Shown here: in pieces, positions 22,219-34,213 of the stretch
Position numbering within the stretch: position 1 is the stretch's first letter
How the letters are laid out: every line of letters begins with the position of its first letter
Notes under the pieces: model-generated
The model's input: only the letters and a program-made list of their open reading frames with translations
The model's database searches: none
What the model was told of the DNA's origin: nothing
Assembly (NCBI RefSeq): GCF_020921035.1
Contig: NC_063156.1
Coordinates: forward strand, 434,001 to 498,000
Direction of reading: 5' to 3'
DNA: 64,000 bases
DNA from: Rhodamnia argentea
Taxonomy: Eukaryota > Streptophyta > Magnoliopsida > Myrtales > Myrtaceae
Position numbers and translations under genes: made by a program

Positions 22219-22985
22219 CGAGAAAATTATCAAAAAAGTTCTAAATTTATGGCACGTTTGTCAATTCAATCAAAAATATTTTTGGTGTGCCATTTGAGTC
22301 TTGAATATTTTCACATTTTGTCAATTGAGTCCATATGGCTAATTTTGGTCGACATCATTTGAAGTGGACAACGATTGTCTTACATGGTACTGTCGAAGTT
22401 AACATGGACATTTTTTAATAATATATCAAGATTTTTTGGAATTTTTATGGTTTTTTTTTCTTTTTTCCCCTTTTCCTTCCCTTTTTTTTTTTGTGCGGAC
22501 CAAGGACCCTCGTCGGCTCTAGGGGAGGGCCGCAATGCCCTCCCCAATCAAAGTGAGGGCATAGGGGCCCTTGCTAGATCTAGGCCAGGCGAGGGCTTGG
22601 CCATAGAGAGGGCCGCATCAACGGCATTCGCCTATTTGCCAGCTAGGCTATCGCAGCCCTCGCCTAGAGCTAGCAAGGGTTGGCCAGCATCACTCGTCGG
22701 CCTTCACTAAAAAAACAAAATGAAAGTAAGGACAAGCAAATAAAACAAAATAAAGACATAAAAATATTAAAACGTTATTAAAAATCGTTTACGTTAGCGC
22801 CGATCATACCACGTAGGATGGTCGGCATCCACGTCGGTAATTTTCGGCTAAAATTGACCGGACAGACACAATTGATAAAACGTGTACATGTTTTAGGACT
22901 CGATTGGCGGGATTAAAATATTTAGAGGCGAATTGGCAAAAGTACGATATGTTTATAACTTTTTGTGGGTAAATTTTCCTTCCCA
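22219..22985. mobile_element. Mutator-type MITE with GC-rich core
   Basis: The left arm (GAAAATTATCAAAAAAGTTC, then TAAATTTATGG) and the reverse complement of the right arm (AAAATTTACCCACAAAAAGT, then TATAAACAT) are imperfect inverted repeats. Inner words TCAATTGAGT, GGTCGACATCAT and ACGTCGGTAATTTTCGGC pair across the element. The GC-rich core at 22495-22710 gives a spurious frame. Same family as 48731. Target duplication not clear. Confidence 0.55.
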
Positions 22986-23587
22986 ATCCCATTGGCCTTT
23001 TCTGTCAAGGTTAAGATGCACGTGTGAACATGAGAGAATTGGCGTGATGTGGAGTGATTAATATATCTTAGTTGTCTCATTTCTCATTAGCTTAAACTTT
23101 TTAAGTGATTGTGAGATACTAACGGGTCCGGACTTAAACTCTCCCTCAGTGATCTCCAGATAAAGATATCGAATTATTATCGTGCGCCCCACCGGTGGGT
23201 CCACAGAGAACTTCGTAATATTACAGCTATTTATGTGAACTGCAAATCTGGTACCACACAAGTAGGATCATACCATATGGTCATGATCAAGCCCCATGAA
23301 TGGCCTTCATGTTGCGAGTCGTCACGTTTCTTTTTTCCATCACAATTTCCTCACCACTTGATTATTGCACGGAACACGGCCTAGACGCTGAAACAGATAA
23401 GACCGTCACTTCGTGATTAACTACGGGACACCGAAGGGAGTGAGACGATAAGCTTTGCGATTTGATATATTGGGCAAATAGAGATCGTGCAGGGAGGGTG
23501 ACCGCGACTAATTGCTTCCAATTAGGGTATTTCTTTCTCCCAATCACTTTCTTCTGTTGTTATCAATAAATAAATAAAAAATTCCTT
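22986..23587. other. Intergenic, no gene seen
   Basis: Moderately AT-rich. No domain, RNA gene or element boundary recognised. Confidence 0.5.
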
Positions 23588-24155
23588 GTGAGGCTGAGGG
23601 AAAATTCTGAATAAGGACCTGAAATACCTTTATTTTCTCAAATAAGAGCCTAAAGTGGATCTTGTTTCAAATAAGGACCTGAAATGCGCTCATTATTTTA
23701 AAGAAGGGCCCGATCACGGATATTTTCATCATTTAGATTTTCTAAAATTTTTACCTCTTTTTTGTCCTTTCTTTTTTTTCTTTCTCCCTTTCTTTTCGTC
23801 GTGGCTAGTCTCGGGCGGTGACCGGGCAATGACAAAGGTTGGGTGGCCTTGCCGGTCACAGGCGAGGCCCGCCCTACCTTGGACAGGGCAAGGGTTGCTT
23901 CAACTAGGCAAGGTGAGGCGAGCCCTTGCTGGTGGACAGCCATCGCACAAGACAGGCCCTTGGTGAAAAGGAAGGACAAAAAAAAAGGGAAAAAAGATAG
24001 AATAAAACGGAAAAAAAAATATGTAAATATAAAAAATACCTTTGATCAAGCCTTTTTTTGAAATAACCAGGACACTTCAAGCCATTATTTAAAATAATAT
24101 TCACTTTATATAATTATTTGAAAAACTTCATATCTTTATTTGAAATTTTTTACAT
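23588..24155. mobile_element. MITE-like element with AATAAGGACCTGAAAT repeats
   Basis: AATAAGGACCTGAAAT occurs twice in the left arm (23612 and 23670). Inverted relatives (GGACACTTCAAGCCATTATT) lie in the right arm near 24070. The core at 23800-23960 is GC-rich (GAGGC, GGGCAAGG words). No coding sequence. Ends approximate. Confidence 0.45.
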
Positions 24156-25297
24156 AATCAATATAAGCACGAGGGGGCGAGGGCTACGGCTCATGCACGA
24201 AGAGCAAAGGATATTGCATTGGATTGTAGACCCGGTAGACCAAATCCATCTAAAGCGATATGGGCCATCCAACTACACTAATTCGTCCTCAAAATCAACT
24301 CCATACGAACATGACGAATTTCACATTCATTGGGTTGGCAGTTGCATGGACCAGAGTTCGGCACTTGGAGACGCAACTTCTTCAACTTGTCCCACTTGAT
24401 GCGTAGCCCCAAAGCCCTGAGGGAAGAACTTCCACCTAACCTCATCAATGCAAAAATTGACGTTTGGATATTTAGGCCAGAAAATATCAAGGATAAGACT
24501 GCACCTCTAATAATATCTATCAACTTTTTCAGTATTATCAGGGAATATAGAAAATTTATGCTATAAAGCAGAGACAACCAGTAAACCTAGCTCTAATTTC
24601 AACGGTGGATGATTTCGTGCCTTTTTCACCCGCTCAAAGGACGAATTTTTTTCTCATCTACCTACTCCTTTCACATTAGATGTGAGATTGCGCATCACTT
24701 GAAAAAAGTCACGAGTTTATAAAAATTCAACGGGGTCCTTTACGACATGACTCAATGTGTACTGGGTCTCTTCACCTGGTCATCTCCATGTCAACTAACC
24801 TCCACTTGCAGGCTGTGTGATATCAATGCAAGGACCGGAGATATTTCTCTGCATCTCTAATTGGACAACTATGAGTATTTGGCTCGAGCCAAAGTCAGCA
24901 TTCAGATAAATGTTTTGTCTTCTTTTCCAGCCCGAGCATCTATTAGTTTGGACTTCCATGCTGTTTCCTCCTCTTGGCCAATACGTAAAAGGTTAGAAAC
25001 ACTCGTTGCCAAGAGTGTTCGTGTTTACTCGTGTTGTCGCCGAAAATAACGTGCTTGTATTTCATTCAATTCGTACGAAAGATTCTCTCACATTCAAGTT
25101 TACTTAATCCGATCGGAGGAGAAGAAACCCCGTCATCTTCCAATCGAGATTGCCAAGTTAGGAAAAGGGAACAGTGATTTTCCATTGCCTTGGTTTGTGC
25201 AGCAATAGCAATTGGCCACCGCACGAGAGTTGTCGCTCTATGCAACTTGATGAGATATATCCATAAGCGAGTTAATTAACCCTCCCAATTATTAGGA
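24156..25297. other. Intergenic, no gene seen
   Basis: Frames up to 99 codons show no domain. No repeat boundary recognised before the duplicated ERF block starts. Confidence 0.5.
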
Positions 25298-25375
25298 CAT
25301 CTCGAGGCAAAGATCGTGATAGGAGGAACAGACAAATGTTTACACAGTGAGTTGCATGCTGGGCCATCCAGGACA

Positions 25376-25392
25376 CAAGTTGCAGCAACTTG
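25376..25392. promoter_or_regulatory. 17-bp perfect palindrome in ERF promoter, copy 1
   Basis: CAAGTTGCAGCAACTTG reads the same on both strands around the central A. It is kept unchanged in copy 2 (33909-33925) although neighbouring bases have diverged. Function unknown; a dimeric factor site is one possibility. Confidence 0.45.
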
Positions 25393-25673
25393 CAACGATT
25401 TCTGTCTCTCCTCGAGACAAAAAAGCGACGGCGGATGATCCCTACCGCACACGTATTTCGCTAGCCCGAATCGGACTCTCTCGCCTTTTCAATGGAAAGA
25501 GAGAGGATAAGTTTAGTCCACGTAATGAATAATGATCCAGGATACGAATTCAATTCAGTGGCGACCCACCATCGAGAGGCCGACCAGAAATTTAGCTCGG
25601 CCAGCACACTGAATTCCTCATTAGAGAACTGATTCATTTTCCTGTTGCAAAAAGGTGGTTCTTCACCTATTCG

Positions 25674-25680
25674 TATATAA
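25674..25680 (+). promoter_or_regulatory. TATA box of IXa ERF copy 1
   Basis: TATATAA 44-50 bases before the ATG, conserved in copy 2. It implies a very short leader of about 20 bases. Confidence 0.7.
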
Positions 25681-25723
25681 ACAATCTCGTACTGACTATT
25701 GAGTCATCTAGTCAAGCTTCCTC

Positions 25724-26377
25724 ATGGATTTTTCTTTCTCCGAAATGGCCAACCTTGATGAATCTTCCACTTTGGAATTCATCAGCCAATTCCTCTTAGG
25801 AGACTCTGCCAACCTCGCTCAGCTCCAACCTGTGAAAACCGAGAACCTGTTTCTTGATCCAGGACCAGACTCGCCATATTCAGATCAACCCGCCTGGCAA
25901 GACCTGGGGACACCGAGTCTCGAGATTAAAGAGGAGCCCAGCATCTTGGAATCTCCAAATTCCGAGCTGGGGTCGGCGGAGATGAACCAGGTCGGGGCCG
26001 TCTCCGCGGCAAAGGCGCGTTACAGAGGGGTTCGGCGAAGACCGTGGGGGAAATATGCTGCGGAGATACGGGACCCGACACGTAAAGGGAGACGGGTCTG
26101 GTTAGGGACATACGACACGGACGTAGATGCTGCCAAGGCTTACGATGGCGCCGCTTTCAAGATGAGGGGCCGGAAGGCCATATTGAATTTCCCTCTGGAG
26201 GCCGGAAAGTCGGCACCGCCGCCGAATCCGGGGCGCAAGAGGAGGAGAAGGGCGGCGGCGAAGGAAGAGGAGTCGAAAGAAAGTCTAGAAGATTGGCTGA
26301 GTGAGATGTGGGCGCAGGAGGGAGCGGGTGAAGATGAGTGGGACACGAGCGTTGACTCAGAGCGACGGTCTCACTAG
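25724..26377 (+). CDS. AP2/ERF transcription factor, group IXa, copy 1
   Basis: 217 residues, intronless, from the ATG at 25724. The N-terminus ([13 protein letters not shown]) is the short hydrophobic/acidic motif of group IX. An acidic stretch with LEIKEEP (about 66-72) could be an activation region. The AP2/ERF domain at about 99-158 ([20 protein letters not shown]...KAILNFPLE) has the [10 protein letters not shown] form expected for GCC-box binding. A basic cluster [11 protein letters not shown] (about 169-179) is the likely nuclear signal, followed by an acidic tail with [11 protein letters not shown]. It resembles ERF1A/ERF2/ERF13 of Arabidopsis, which are ethylene- and jasmonate-responsive activators. 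It lies 4.6 kb downstream of the IXb gene in the same orientation. Confidence 0.94.
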   Translation: MDFSFSEMANLDESSTLEFISQFLLGDSANLAQLQPVKTENLFLDPGPDSPYSDQPAWQDLGTPSLEIKEEPSILESPNSELGSAEMNQVGAVSAAKARYRGVRRRPWGKYAAEIRDPTRKGRRVWLGTYDTDVDAAKAYDGAAFKMRGRKAILNFPLEAGKSAPPPNPGRKRRRRAAAKEEESKESLEDWLSEMWAQEGAGEDEWDTSVDSERRSH

Positions 26378-27245
26378 GACAAAAGTCAGTCATGACGACA
26401 AGCGAAACAGTTGTCGGCAGTCCATCGCAGGCGGTGGGATGTCAAAAATCAGCTTGAGGGCGACTATGGTATGGTGTACGATACCAAATGTTCCTGTCAA
26501 CAAGTCCCCGAACTCATCGTGAGACCGCCGAGAGTGGAATGAGGCGGCTAAAGTCAAGGAAGAAGGCATAGTTGACGACAAGTGCGAGTAAATGTGTAAG
26601 AACGTCGGTTGTAGAGCTTTCCATGGCCAGCACAGGACAGGCGACCGGAGAGAACCAGGCATAATCGCAATGGTTGGGAAAAGTTGGAGGGCTATGAAAC
26701 TCATCTGTTCGTTCGTGGGTGTACAATCCCATTTCTTCGTTACTCCGAGTGTGTGTAACTGTAAATATATCAGTTTATTCCGCAAGTGTGTGGTGGAAAT
26801 TTTCCCAATGTACTTGAAAAATCAATCTACTCCCGAGTAGGCGCTCTACTAGTCACCTAGAACAGAACTCACTCCGGACATCACTTCCGAATTCAAATGG
26901 ACCGAAACCGAAGCAAAAACCCACCAGCAACAAAGGTGATGGGCTAAATGGACTAATGAGAACAGCGCCCAAAGGAGTATTGGGTTTCAGTTTTCCCCGA
27001 AACGCGTTATCAAGAAAAGGCTCGAGCGTACGTTTGCTCGCACGTAGTTCTGCACCCGCCTGTGCCAGAAAACTGAGAAAAGTAACCAATACGAAACATA
27101 TGTCACTTCGCTTTCTTTCTTCTTCTTTCGTTTTTTTTTTTTTTTGGCTGGCGTGATCAGAGATCGAGCAGTTATTGTACGTCCTTATCGCTCTACGGAT
27201 AGGCACCGCAATACACATGGACAATATGCAACCACGAGACTTGAA

Positions 27246-27672
27246 GTGTGTTGGCACCCAGCATTATCTAGAGTAGTCTCAAGGGCAGGCGATTCGGTCA
27301 TTGTCTCATGTTCTATATCTTCTCTTCTAACCACTTCCTCTCTCTACGATCCGGGTGAGGCGCTCCAGACGATCCAAAGAAGCTTAAAGCTGCCGCACGG
27401 TTTGATCCTGGCAAGAGCTAAATGGCGTGGCTTTTCTCTTTGTGTGAATAGTTAGAGATCTTACTTGATTGTGCAAATATAATTAAGGTAATTAAGGATT
27501 CAATTTTCATGAATTCATTTGCACATGTTTGCATGTAACCCGATCGTCAATAACATAAATGATTTTTTGGTCATTCATAAAGCAGATAAAACCCAGCGCT
27601 CCAACTTTGGTTAAAGATCGTCATGATAAGATGGTCAAAATCAGGAACAAGATCAAGACAATTTTCCAAGAA
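27246..27672. other. Intergenic, no gene seen
   Basis: Single-copy-looking sequence after the duplicated block. No domain recognised. Confidence 0.45.
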
Positions 27673-27900
27673 TCAATTGGCTTTTTTTTTTAATACATAA
27701 GAAGAGCCCCCTAGGCAAAACAGAGGGGATTTCATAAAAAAAAACCCAATCGTGTGGGATATGGTCTTTTTACGTTGGGCTTTTGCGGCCCAATATGCTA
27801 CTAAGTTAGATACACGTTGACAATGGGCTAAATGTACGGATGAAAATTGAGACAGAAGTTCCAAGCTCTCAGCGATATACGCCCGTACTTCCAACGGCAA
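27673..27900 (-). pseudogene. RNase H (RVT_3-type) fragment, probably from a LINE element
   Basis: The minus frame reads LEVRAYIAESLELLSQFSSV, then HLAHCQRVSNLVAYWAAKAQ. This resembles the C-terminal part of RNase H-like domains at the end of plant LINE ORF2 (I..(L/I)...F..V...HV.R..N.VAH.LA). It is about 75 residues with a frame-extended tail, so at most a fragment. Confidence 0.4.
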
Positions 27901-28689
27901 GTGAAAAAAATAAAATAAAAATGTACCTTACCTAACAAAAAAAACATAGAAATAAAAGTAAAAGACCCTATTTTTTAATTAAAATATTATTCTGAGTCAA
28001 AAGATTATGAGGGAATAAGATTGCACGTGTCAACATTTGAGCGCCACAAAAGTTTTTGGATTTCGAAACAAGTCAAAGTGCGAGAAACGCGAAATTCAGA
28101 AGTGAAAAAAAGAAAATGCAAATGAAACTCAATTCAAATGGCGGGATCGTTTTTATTTTGCTATAAAGTGGAGGAAAGAGAAACGAGAACCCTGTCAAGG
28201 ACCGGACTCGGTATTTAATTAAATGAAAACACGATTTAATATTTAAATGTTTTAACATATTTGATACGCACAATTTCCATATTTTTTTGTCGCATAACCC
28301 ATTTTTTTTTCATTTTGCTTTATATTCTTCCAATCGTCTTACTTGATACTTCCCGCACAGATCATGTCAAATGCATCCATCTCTCTACTCTAAAAACAAA
28401 AATAAAAAATATAATCAGCTCGAGCTCATTTAACTCTATTCGTCTCTTGATTTTTCATTTTGGTCAAACTTTTTGTAGCCAGTATCTTATTAATTCGGAT
28501 AAATCAGTGGTTTCCATGTTCCATCCCATTTATGAACGAGGAATGTTTTCTATAGTGCAATCAAATTGTAAAATCACGAGTTTTATATTGCCCCGGCTGA
28601 TGATCAATTACCGGCAAGTTGATATACACACCTTGTCGCCGTACTTAGTATTATTGTTAACAGCCTGTTCTGGGGGCCCAAAAAGAAAT
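27901..28689. other. AT-rich intergenic, no gene seen
   Basis: The 143-codon plus frame at 28261 is AT-rich low complexity without a domain; I do not call it. Confidence 0.5.
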
Positions 28690-29400
28690 TAAAAAATAGG
28701 TAGAAATTCTTGTGGGATCAATTCCTTCAAGAATTTGTGACAAACAACACGTTGTTAATCTCATAGTCAACCGAAAAGCGTTATGCTAGCAAAACTCAAT
28801 TGATTTACCCCGATTAAAGATACTCATCGACACATTCTTTTCTAACGAGAAATGATTATATGGGTGTTCTTAATCCATCGTGAGAATAGCATCTTGTTCT
28901 GCGTCACAAAATAAATAAATAAACAAACTAAATTATAAATCGTTACGGGTTCCACTCCTTCAAGGATTTGTGATCCAAAATATGTTTTTGCCTCACAGTC
29001 ACTCAAAAATTATTGTGCTAGCAAAACTCCCTTTTCAATTAACATGACCTAAGCATTTTAATTTTCAAGTAGATTTCACCTTTTGAACTGAAAATTTTCT
29101 CGATCGGAGGAAATGAAACATAGAAGAAGAAACGCGTTGACCATAAAAAGGGGGAGATAAATGGGGATCGGGAGAGCGATGTGTGGCTCGGTATCTACCA
29201 CTTCTTGGAGTGGCCTAACCCCGCCGATCCCTTCCCCCTCCCCCCCTTAAATATCTCCTGGCTTCCTACATCAACAATCCCACGAACTCTCTCTCCCTCT
29301 CTCTTTTTCTTAAGATTTTACTAGCATAATAATTTTTTAATGACCGTAAATATTGACGGCATATTATGATTCATAAATTCTTGAAAGAGTCAGGCTCATA
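28690..29400. repeat. Repeat with direct and inverted copies of a CTTCAAG(A/G)ATTTGTGA module
   Basis: A module of about 90 bases (CTTCAAGAATTTGTGA ... TGCTAGCAAAACTC) occurs at 28710-28800 and again at 28950-29030. An inverted relative (ACTAGCATAATAATTTTTTA ... TTCTTGAAAGAG) lies at 29318-29388. It probably belongs to a foldback or MITE family. No coding sequence. Confidence 0.45.
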
Positions 29401-29559
29401 ATAATTTTTATTTATTATTAACCATTTCCCTTTTTCCTAAGCTGTGTCGATGTTCTAATGTCGTATTTGTTTTACCTATTTTTGTACAATTCAATTGTTT
29501 TTTTTTTTACCAAAAAAAAAAAAAGAAACTATTTGTCTGTGCTCCGAGTTGACTAAATC

Positions 29560-30330
29560 AGAATGTGGTGTCAGAATGGGAATAGGAGAACACGCCCAAT
29601 TTCGGGTTTTTTTCCAATTTATTTTTTTTAAAAAAAATATTTACAAAAACATTTTTTAAAATAAATATTTACAAGTTTGGGCTTCGTTCGGCAGTTGGGC
29701 TGCCGAGCAACTTTGCTGGGCCCAGCCCCGGCTGCTTGGCAGCCCAACTGCCAAGCAGCTCTGCTGGGCCTAGCCCTAACTGCTGGGAAGCCCACCTACT
29801 CAGCAGCCCACCTGCCGAGCGGGGTTGGGCTTTTTTTTTTTAATTTCATTTTTAAGTATTTTAACTATTTAAAAAAATACGGAATTTACAAAAAAAAAAA
29901 CGATATGGGCCGGTTATATTGTAAATTTCATATTTTTTTAAATTATTGATACTGAGAATATTTATTTTATTTATAATTTTTTTTCTTGTGAAGCTTATAT
30001 TTATAACATTATTAGCAATAATTAATGTAAATATTTATTAAGATCTAAAATTAATAAATAATGTTGTGATATAATGTAATATAGCCGCAAGAATATGTTG
30101 GAAACCGTAGTAATAGATAGATGAAAAATCGCAGCAAAAGAGTTAAAAACAGCGGCAAAAGAGTGGAAACGAGTAAAGAAAGGGCAAAACTTTGGAAGAG
30201 CATATCTCATCGCTCGGGCGTCCGTTTGAGACGTTTTTTTTTTTATTTCACGTAATTTTTCGAGAGGAATCCATTGTAAATTCATTGCAAAAATTTCGAG
30301 ATTTACATTCAATCCGCAAATTCATTATTG
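29560..30330. mobile_element. AT-rich repeat element with GC-rich CTGCCGAGCAGC core, copy A
   Basis: Shares a long direct match with 31270-31835: GGGTTTTTT(T)CCAA start, TTTGGGC(T/C)TCG, a core of (C/G)GC(T/C)GCCGAGC words, TTGTGAAGCTTATATTTATA, and AACTTTGGAAGAGCATATCT. The core repeats GCTGGGCC/GCCGAGCAGC words. No transposase or other coding sequence. Confidence 0.55.
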
Positions 30331-31269
30331 TTGCATAGCTAGAAATTGTAAAATCACAGTGGATAGGAAAAAGCCAATGAATCTTTTCGGAAGAAGATTA
30401 GTCAGTTAGGACAAGAGAGAGTAATCTGGCTTATAATCAATAATTAGAGCACTGCACATAACAAGACGATTATATATCATTCAAACACAGTGAACGAATA
30501 ACGAATGATCCTGGGACCATAGTAAAACCCATGAATTATTTGTGTGATGTCGGCCGCCGGACTCCATGGTGGTTGTCGGGGCGTGTTCGTAAAAGTGGGC
30601 CCTACCCGAGGCCCACGCCCACATGCACTGAAGGTAAAGAGCCGTCGCTTTTTTCTGCCTTTTATCCGTTGTTTGTGACAAGCGTCGCACACACAAGCGC
30701 CTCCCCCCATTCCACAACAACTCCACCCCAACCCCCCCTCCCCCCCGCAACACAACAACAAAACAAATCACTACCACCACCTCTCTTAAAAAGAAAAGAA
30801 AAGGGAATACATAGGTAGGTGTCGGGCCACATCAGCACCATGATTCGCAAGGAGAGATATTTCGACAGCTTCCCTCGCGCAACGTTATCTTTATAAACAC
30901 TGCTTAAACCTAGGTCTCAAATCAAGTGGGTAAATCTTGGCCCTGCCAAAATATGAAGAATTATTGGATAGATGGGTACATATATAGGAATCGACCTAGG
31001 TTTAATGCGATAATTATGGACTAATCAAGTTAGGAATACTCGTAGTCAAAGATGGGATAGTATGGAATACTGGGTCATGGGCAAGTAGATTTGCTTAGAT
31101 TCAACAATTTCATTTGTAGCAATGACTTGAGACAAGAAACCGAGGCACTTACTTCATGCTTTAAAATTCTACCGCTTCCTCAAAGTAGATCCATTGAAAT
31201 TGGTAAGCAAAATCATCGAGGATGATCAGATGTTGTGATAGAGAACTCATTAATAGCAATGGCCCCACC
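30331..31269. other. Spacer between the two repeat copies
   Basis: Includes a C-rich stretch (30700-30780, CACAACAAC and CCCCACC words) resembling a gene leader, but no coding frame with a domain follows. Confidence 0.4.
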
Positions 31270-32398
31270 TCGATTCAAATGTTTTTCGGGTTTTTTCCAA
31301 AATTATTTTTTTAAAAAATTTAAAAAATTATTTTTTTAAAATAAATATTTACTGATTTGGGCCTCGCTCGGCGGTGGGGTTGCCAAGCGAGGCCCACTCG
31401 GCGAGCCCACTGCCGAGCAAGGGCAACACTCGGCCCGCGGTTTTTTTTTTTTTTTTTTTGTAAATTTCGTATTTTTTTTAATTATTGATACTTAGAAAAT
31501 TTATTTTATTTATAATTTTTTTCTTGTGAAGCTTATATTTATAACATTATTTGCAATAATTAATGTAAATATTTATTAAGATCTATAATTAATAAATAAT
31601 GTCGTGATATAATGTAATATAACCGCAGGAATATATTGGAAGCTAATGTAATAGATAGATGAGAAACCGAAACAAAAGAATTAAAAACGGCATGGAAAGA
31701 TTAAAAACGGCAGCAAAAGAGTGGAAACGAGAAAATAAAGGACAAAACTTTGGAAGAGCATATCTCATCCCTCGGGCGTCCATTTGAGACGATTTTTTTT
31801 TATTTCACGTAATTTTTCGAGAGGAATCCATTGGCAAACTATGGCCGGCCTTTTTCCCCAAAAAACGCCGTTTTTCTTGTCAATTTTGCATTTTCTCCCT
31901 TCGGTGCTACTTCTCGATATTGAACGAACCCTCCTTTCCCTCTTTCCCCAAACAAATTCGGCCGTTGGCGGTGATGAACGATGGATTTTTGCAATTCGAG
32001 ATCGTCTAGATGGGTTTTCGATTGATTATATTATAAAGATATTGAATTAAGAATGGGGTTCCTTAATTTCATATATCTTACCAATTTTATTTTATGAATA
32101 TTTTTAATTAATTACATAATTACATCATTATTTATTAATTATAGATCTTAATAATTTTTATATTAATTATTACTAATTATGTTATAAAGATAAGCTTCCC
32201 AAGAAAAAATATATAAATAAAATAAATATAAACATGTTAAAAAAATATGAAATAAACTAAATATTATAAGTATAAATAATTAAAATACTTAAAAAAAACG
32301 AAATAAAAAAAAGAAGCCCAATAAATATAAAGATGTTAAAAAAATATGAAATAAACTAAATATTATAAGTATAAATAATTAAAATGCTTAAAAAATCG

Positions 32399-32438
<40 letters not shown>

Positions 32439-32665
32439 AGAAGAAGAAGAAGAAGAAGAAGAAGAAGAAGAAGAAGAAGCCCCAACCCCTCTCGGCAGCT
32501 AGGTTGCCCAGTAGAGCTGCTCGGCGGTTGGGCAGCTGAGCGGGCCTTCTTGAGCAACCCAACTACCGAGTGAGACCCAAACTTATACATATTTATTTTT
32601 AAAAAATAATTTTGTAAATATTTTAAAAAAAATTAAATTGGAAAAAAAACCCCCCAATTTCCTGC
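31270..32665. mobile_element. AT-rich repeat element, copy B, with inverted right arm
   Basis: The left arm at 31270-31835 is a direct copy of 29560-30330. The right part at 32160-32665 is an inverted relative (CGGCAGCTAGGTTGCCCAGTAG ... TTAAATTGGAAAAAAAACC), so the whole can fold back. Inside, about 100 bases around AAAAATATGAAATAAACTAA are repeated directly at 32240 and 32340. The right arm contains the poly-A and GAA run at 32404-32478. Confidence 0.5.
32404..32478. repeat. Poly-A tract followed by GAA microsatellite
   Basis: About 32 A residues, then about 14 GAA units. Poly-Phe and poly-Leu frames on the minus strand are artefacts of this run. Confidence 0.95.
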
Positions 32666-33825
32666 CTCTCTCGTTAGTTTTGCATTTCCACCCTAGGCAT
32701 AAAGTCAATTTTGACGTCGGACATGATAAATAATAAAGAAAAAAGAAAGTAATGTTGAAGAATATCTTAGTGAATTTGAGTGCCGACATGGTGTTGGAAA
32801 ATAATATAAATAATCCTCGGGTATTGAACTTTTGATTTATTCAATGTAATTCTCAAATTATTAGCAAATATTTATTTTAATCTTTAAATTAAATGAAAAT
32901 GTTCAATGCCGTTCTTACGTTAGTTCAAATTAACGTATAACTTTCAATCTGTTAAGTTTGAATGGTCGACAAAAAAGAAGAAGATACATGCGGATTATTT
33001 AAGTAATATATTCGTCTTAAATCATGGTATAAGTATCCATGTCAATAAATAATCTACGTCAAAGTAGATAAATAAAACAATGGACATGTTGGCTCGTTAG
33101 TTTTTAAAAATCCAATTTGGTATACAATAATCTACGTCAATAAATTACGCCTGGTTTGTCGTTTGGACGAACGAAATGCCCATACCGAACGTTTACCAAT
33201 AGTTTATGAACCATATTTAATAAATTAAAAGCTCATGGATGATCTTTTACATCGAGTTAAAGTTCAAAGATCGATTGTGTCATTCTCCCTTCTCTATTAA
33301 TGCTTGGGGGCTTCATAGGGCAATGTAGTTAACTTGTTATTCCTTTTTTTTTTTCAACCAGCAATATAATCGCCTTAAGTAATTTGTTTTTGGTTTCATT
33401 GTTTTAGGAAGGACTTCTCTGTCATAATTAATTTTGTAATCTATGGATTCCTACCTAAATTCGCGATAATTATTCTGCCAATGAACTCGCCCTGTGCTGG
33501 CCAATAGGAATCCTCAAATTCGCCAAAGGAGCATTTCTTTTTTGTTTTCCCTAATAAAAAAACAACATAGGAAACCAGCCATTTTTCTTTGCCAATGGGA
33601 AAAAAATCGATTGACTGTGATAAATTGTGAATTTGGCAGCATAATTATTCATTCCCCCCCTATCAAGTTGAAATTTTGCTTCAACGGAAGAGCACCGATT
33701 GCTCTTCATGGTTATATTTAATAGTTCCTTTTGGGTGCACGTTTTTTTTGTTTTGTTGGGGTCGAATTTTGGATACGATTGGACGTTACATTTTGTTTTT
33801 TTATCCTATTTGAACTGTCGAATCT
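32666..33825. other. AT-rich intergenic, no gene seen
   Basis: No domain, RNA gene or element boundary recognised. Confidence 0.5.
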
Positions 33826-33908
33826 AGAGATTCTCGAGGCAAAGGTCGCGACAGGAGGAACAGACAAATGTTTACCTGACTAGGTTGCATGTTGGCTTGT
33901 GTTGGACA

Positions 33909-33925
33909 CAAGTTGCAGCAACTTG
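33909..33925. promoter_or_regulatory. 17-bp perfect palindrome in ERF promoter, copy 2
   Basis: CAAGTTGCAGCAACTTG, identical to 25376-25392 in copy 1. Confidence 0.45.
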
Positions 33926-33983
33926 CAACGATTTCTGTCTCGCCTCGAGACAAAAAGGGCGACGGCGGATGATTCCCACCGCA

Positions 33984-33989
33984 CACGTG
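33984..33989. promoter_or_regulatory. G-box present only in ERF copy 2
   Basis: CACGTG in GCACACGTGTAT. The aligned site in copy 1 (25450-25455) reads CACGTA, so the palindromic G-box core is present in only one promoter. Confidence 0.45.
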
Positions 33990-34163
33990 TATATCTCTGG
34001 CCCGAATCTGACTCTCTCCTCTTTGCAATGGAAAGAGAGAGGATAAGAACAGTTTCGCGTAATGATGCGGGATACGAATTCAATTCAGAGGTGACCCACC
34101 ATCCCGAGGCCGACCATAAATTTAGCACGTCCAACACACTGAAGTCCTCACTGGTTTCCTTCG

Positions 34164-34170
34164 TATATAA
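34164..34170 (+). promoter_or_regulatory. TATA box of IXa ERF copy 2
   Basis: TATATAA, same position relative to the ATG as in copy 1. Confidence 0.7.
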
Positions 34171-34213
34171 ACAATCTCGTACTGACCATGAAGTGATCTA
34201 GTCAAGCTTCCCC

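Larger units (their letters stand above)
25298..27245 (+). repeat. Duplicated ERF block, copy 1 (uninterrupted)
   Basis: From TCTCGAGGCAAAG upstream of the gene to about 27245 downstream, this block parallels 33826-35846 continued at 38564-38725. It includes promoter, coding region and about 870 bases of 3' flank (for example CTGTAAATATATCAGTTTAT and TGTGCCAGAAAACTGAGAAA in both). Confidence 0.9.

Noticed and set aside
28261-28692. 143-codon plus-strand frame
   Set aside because: AT-rich low-complexity sequence without domain, leader or splice context.
32356-32590. Poly-Phe and poly-Leu frames on the minus strand
   Set aside because: Direct product of the poly-A and GAA run at 32404-32478.
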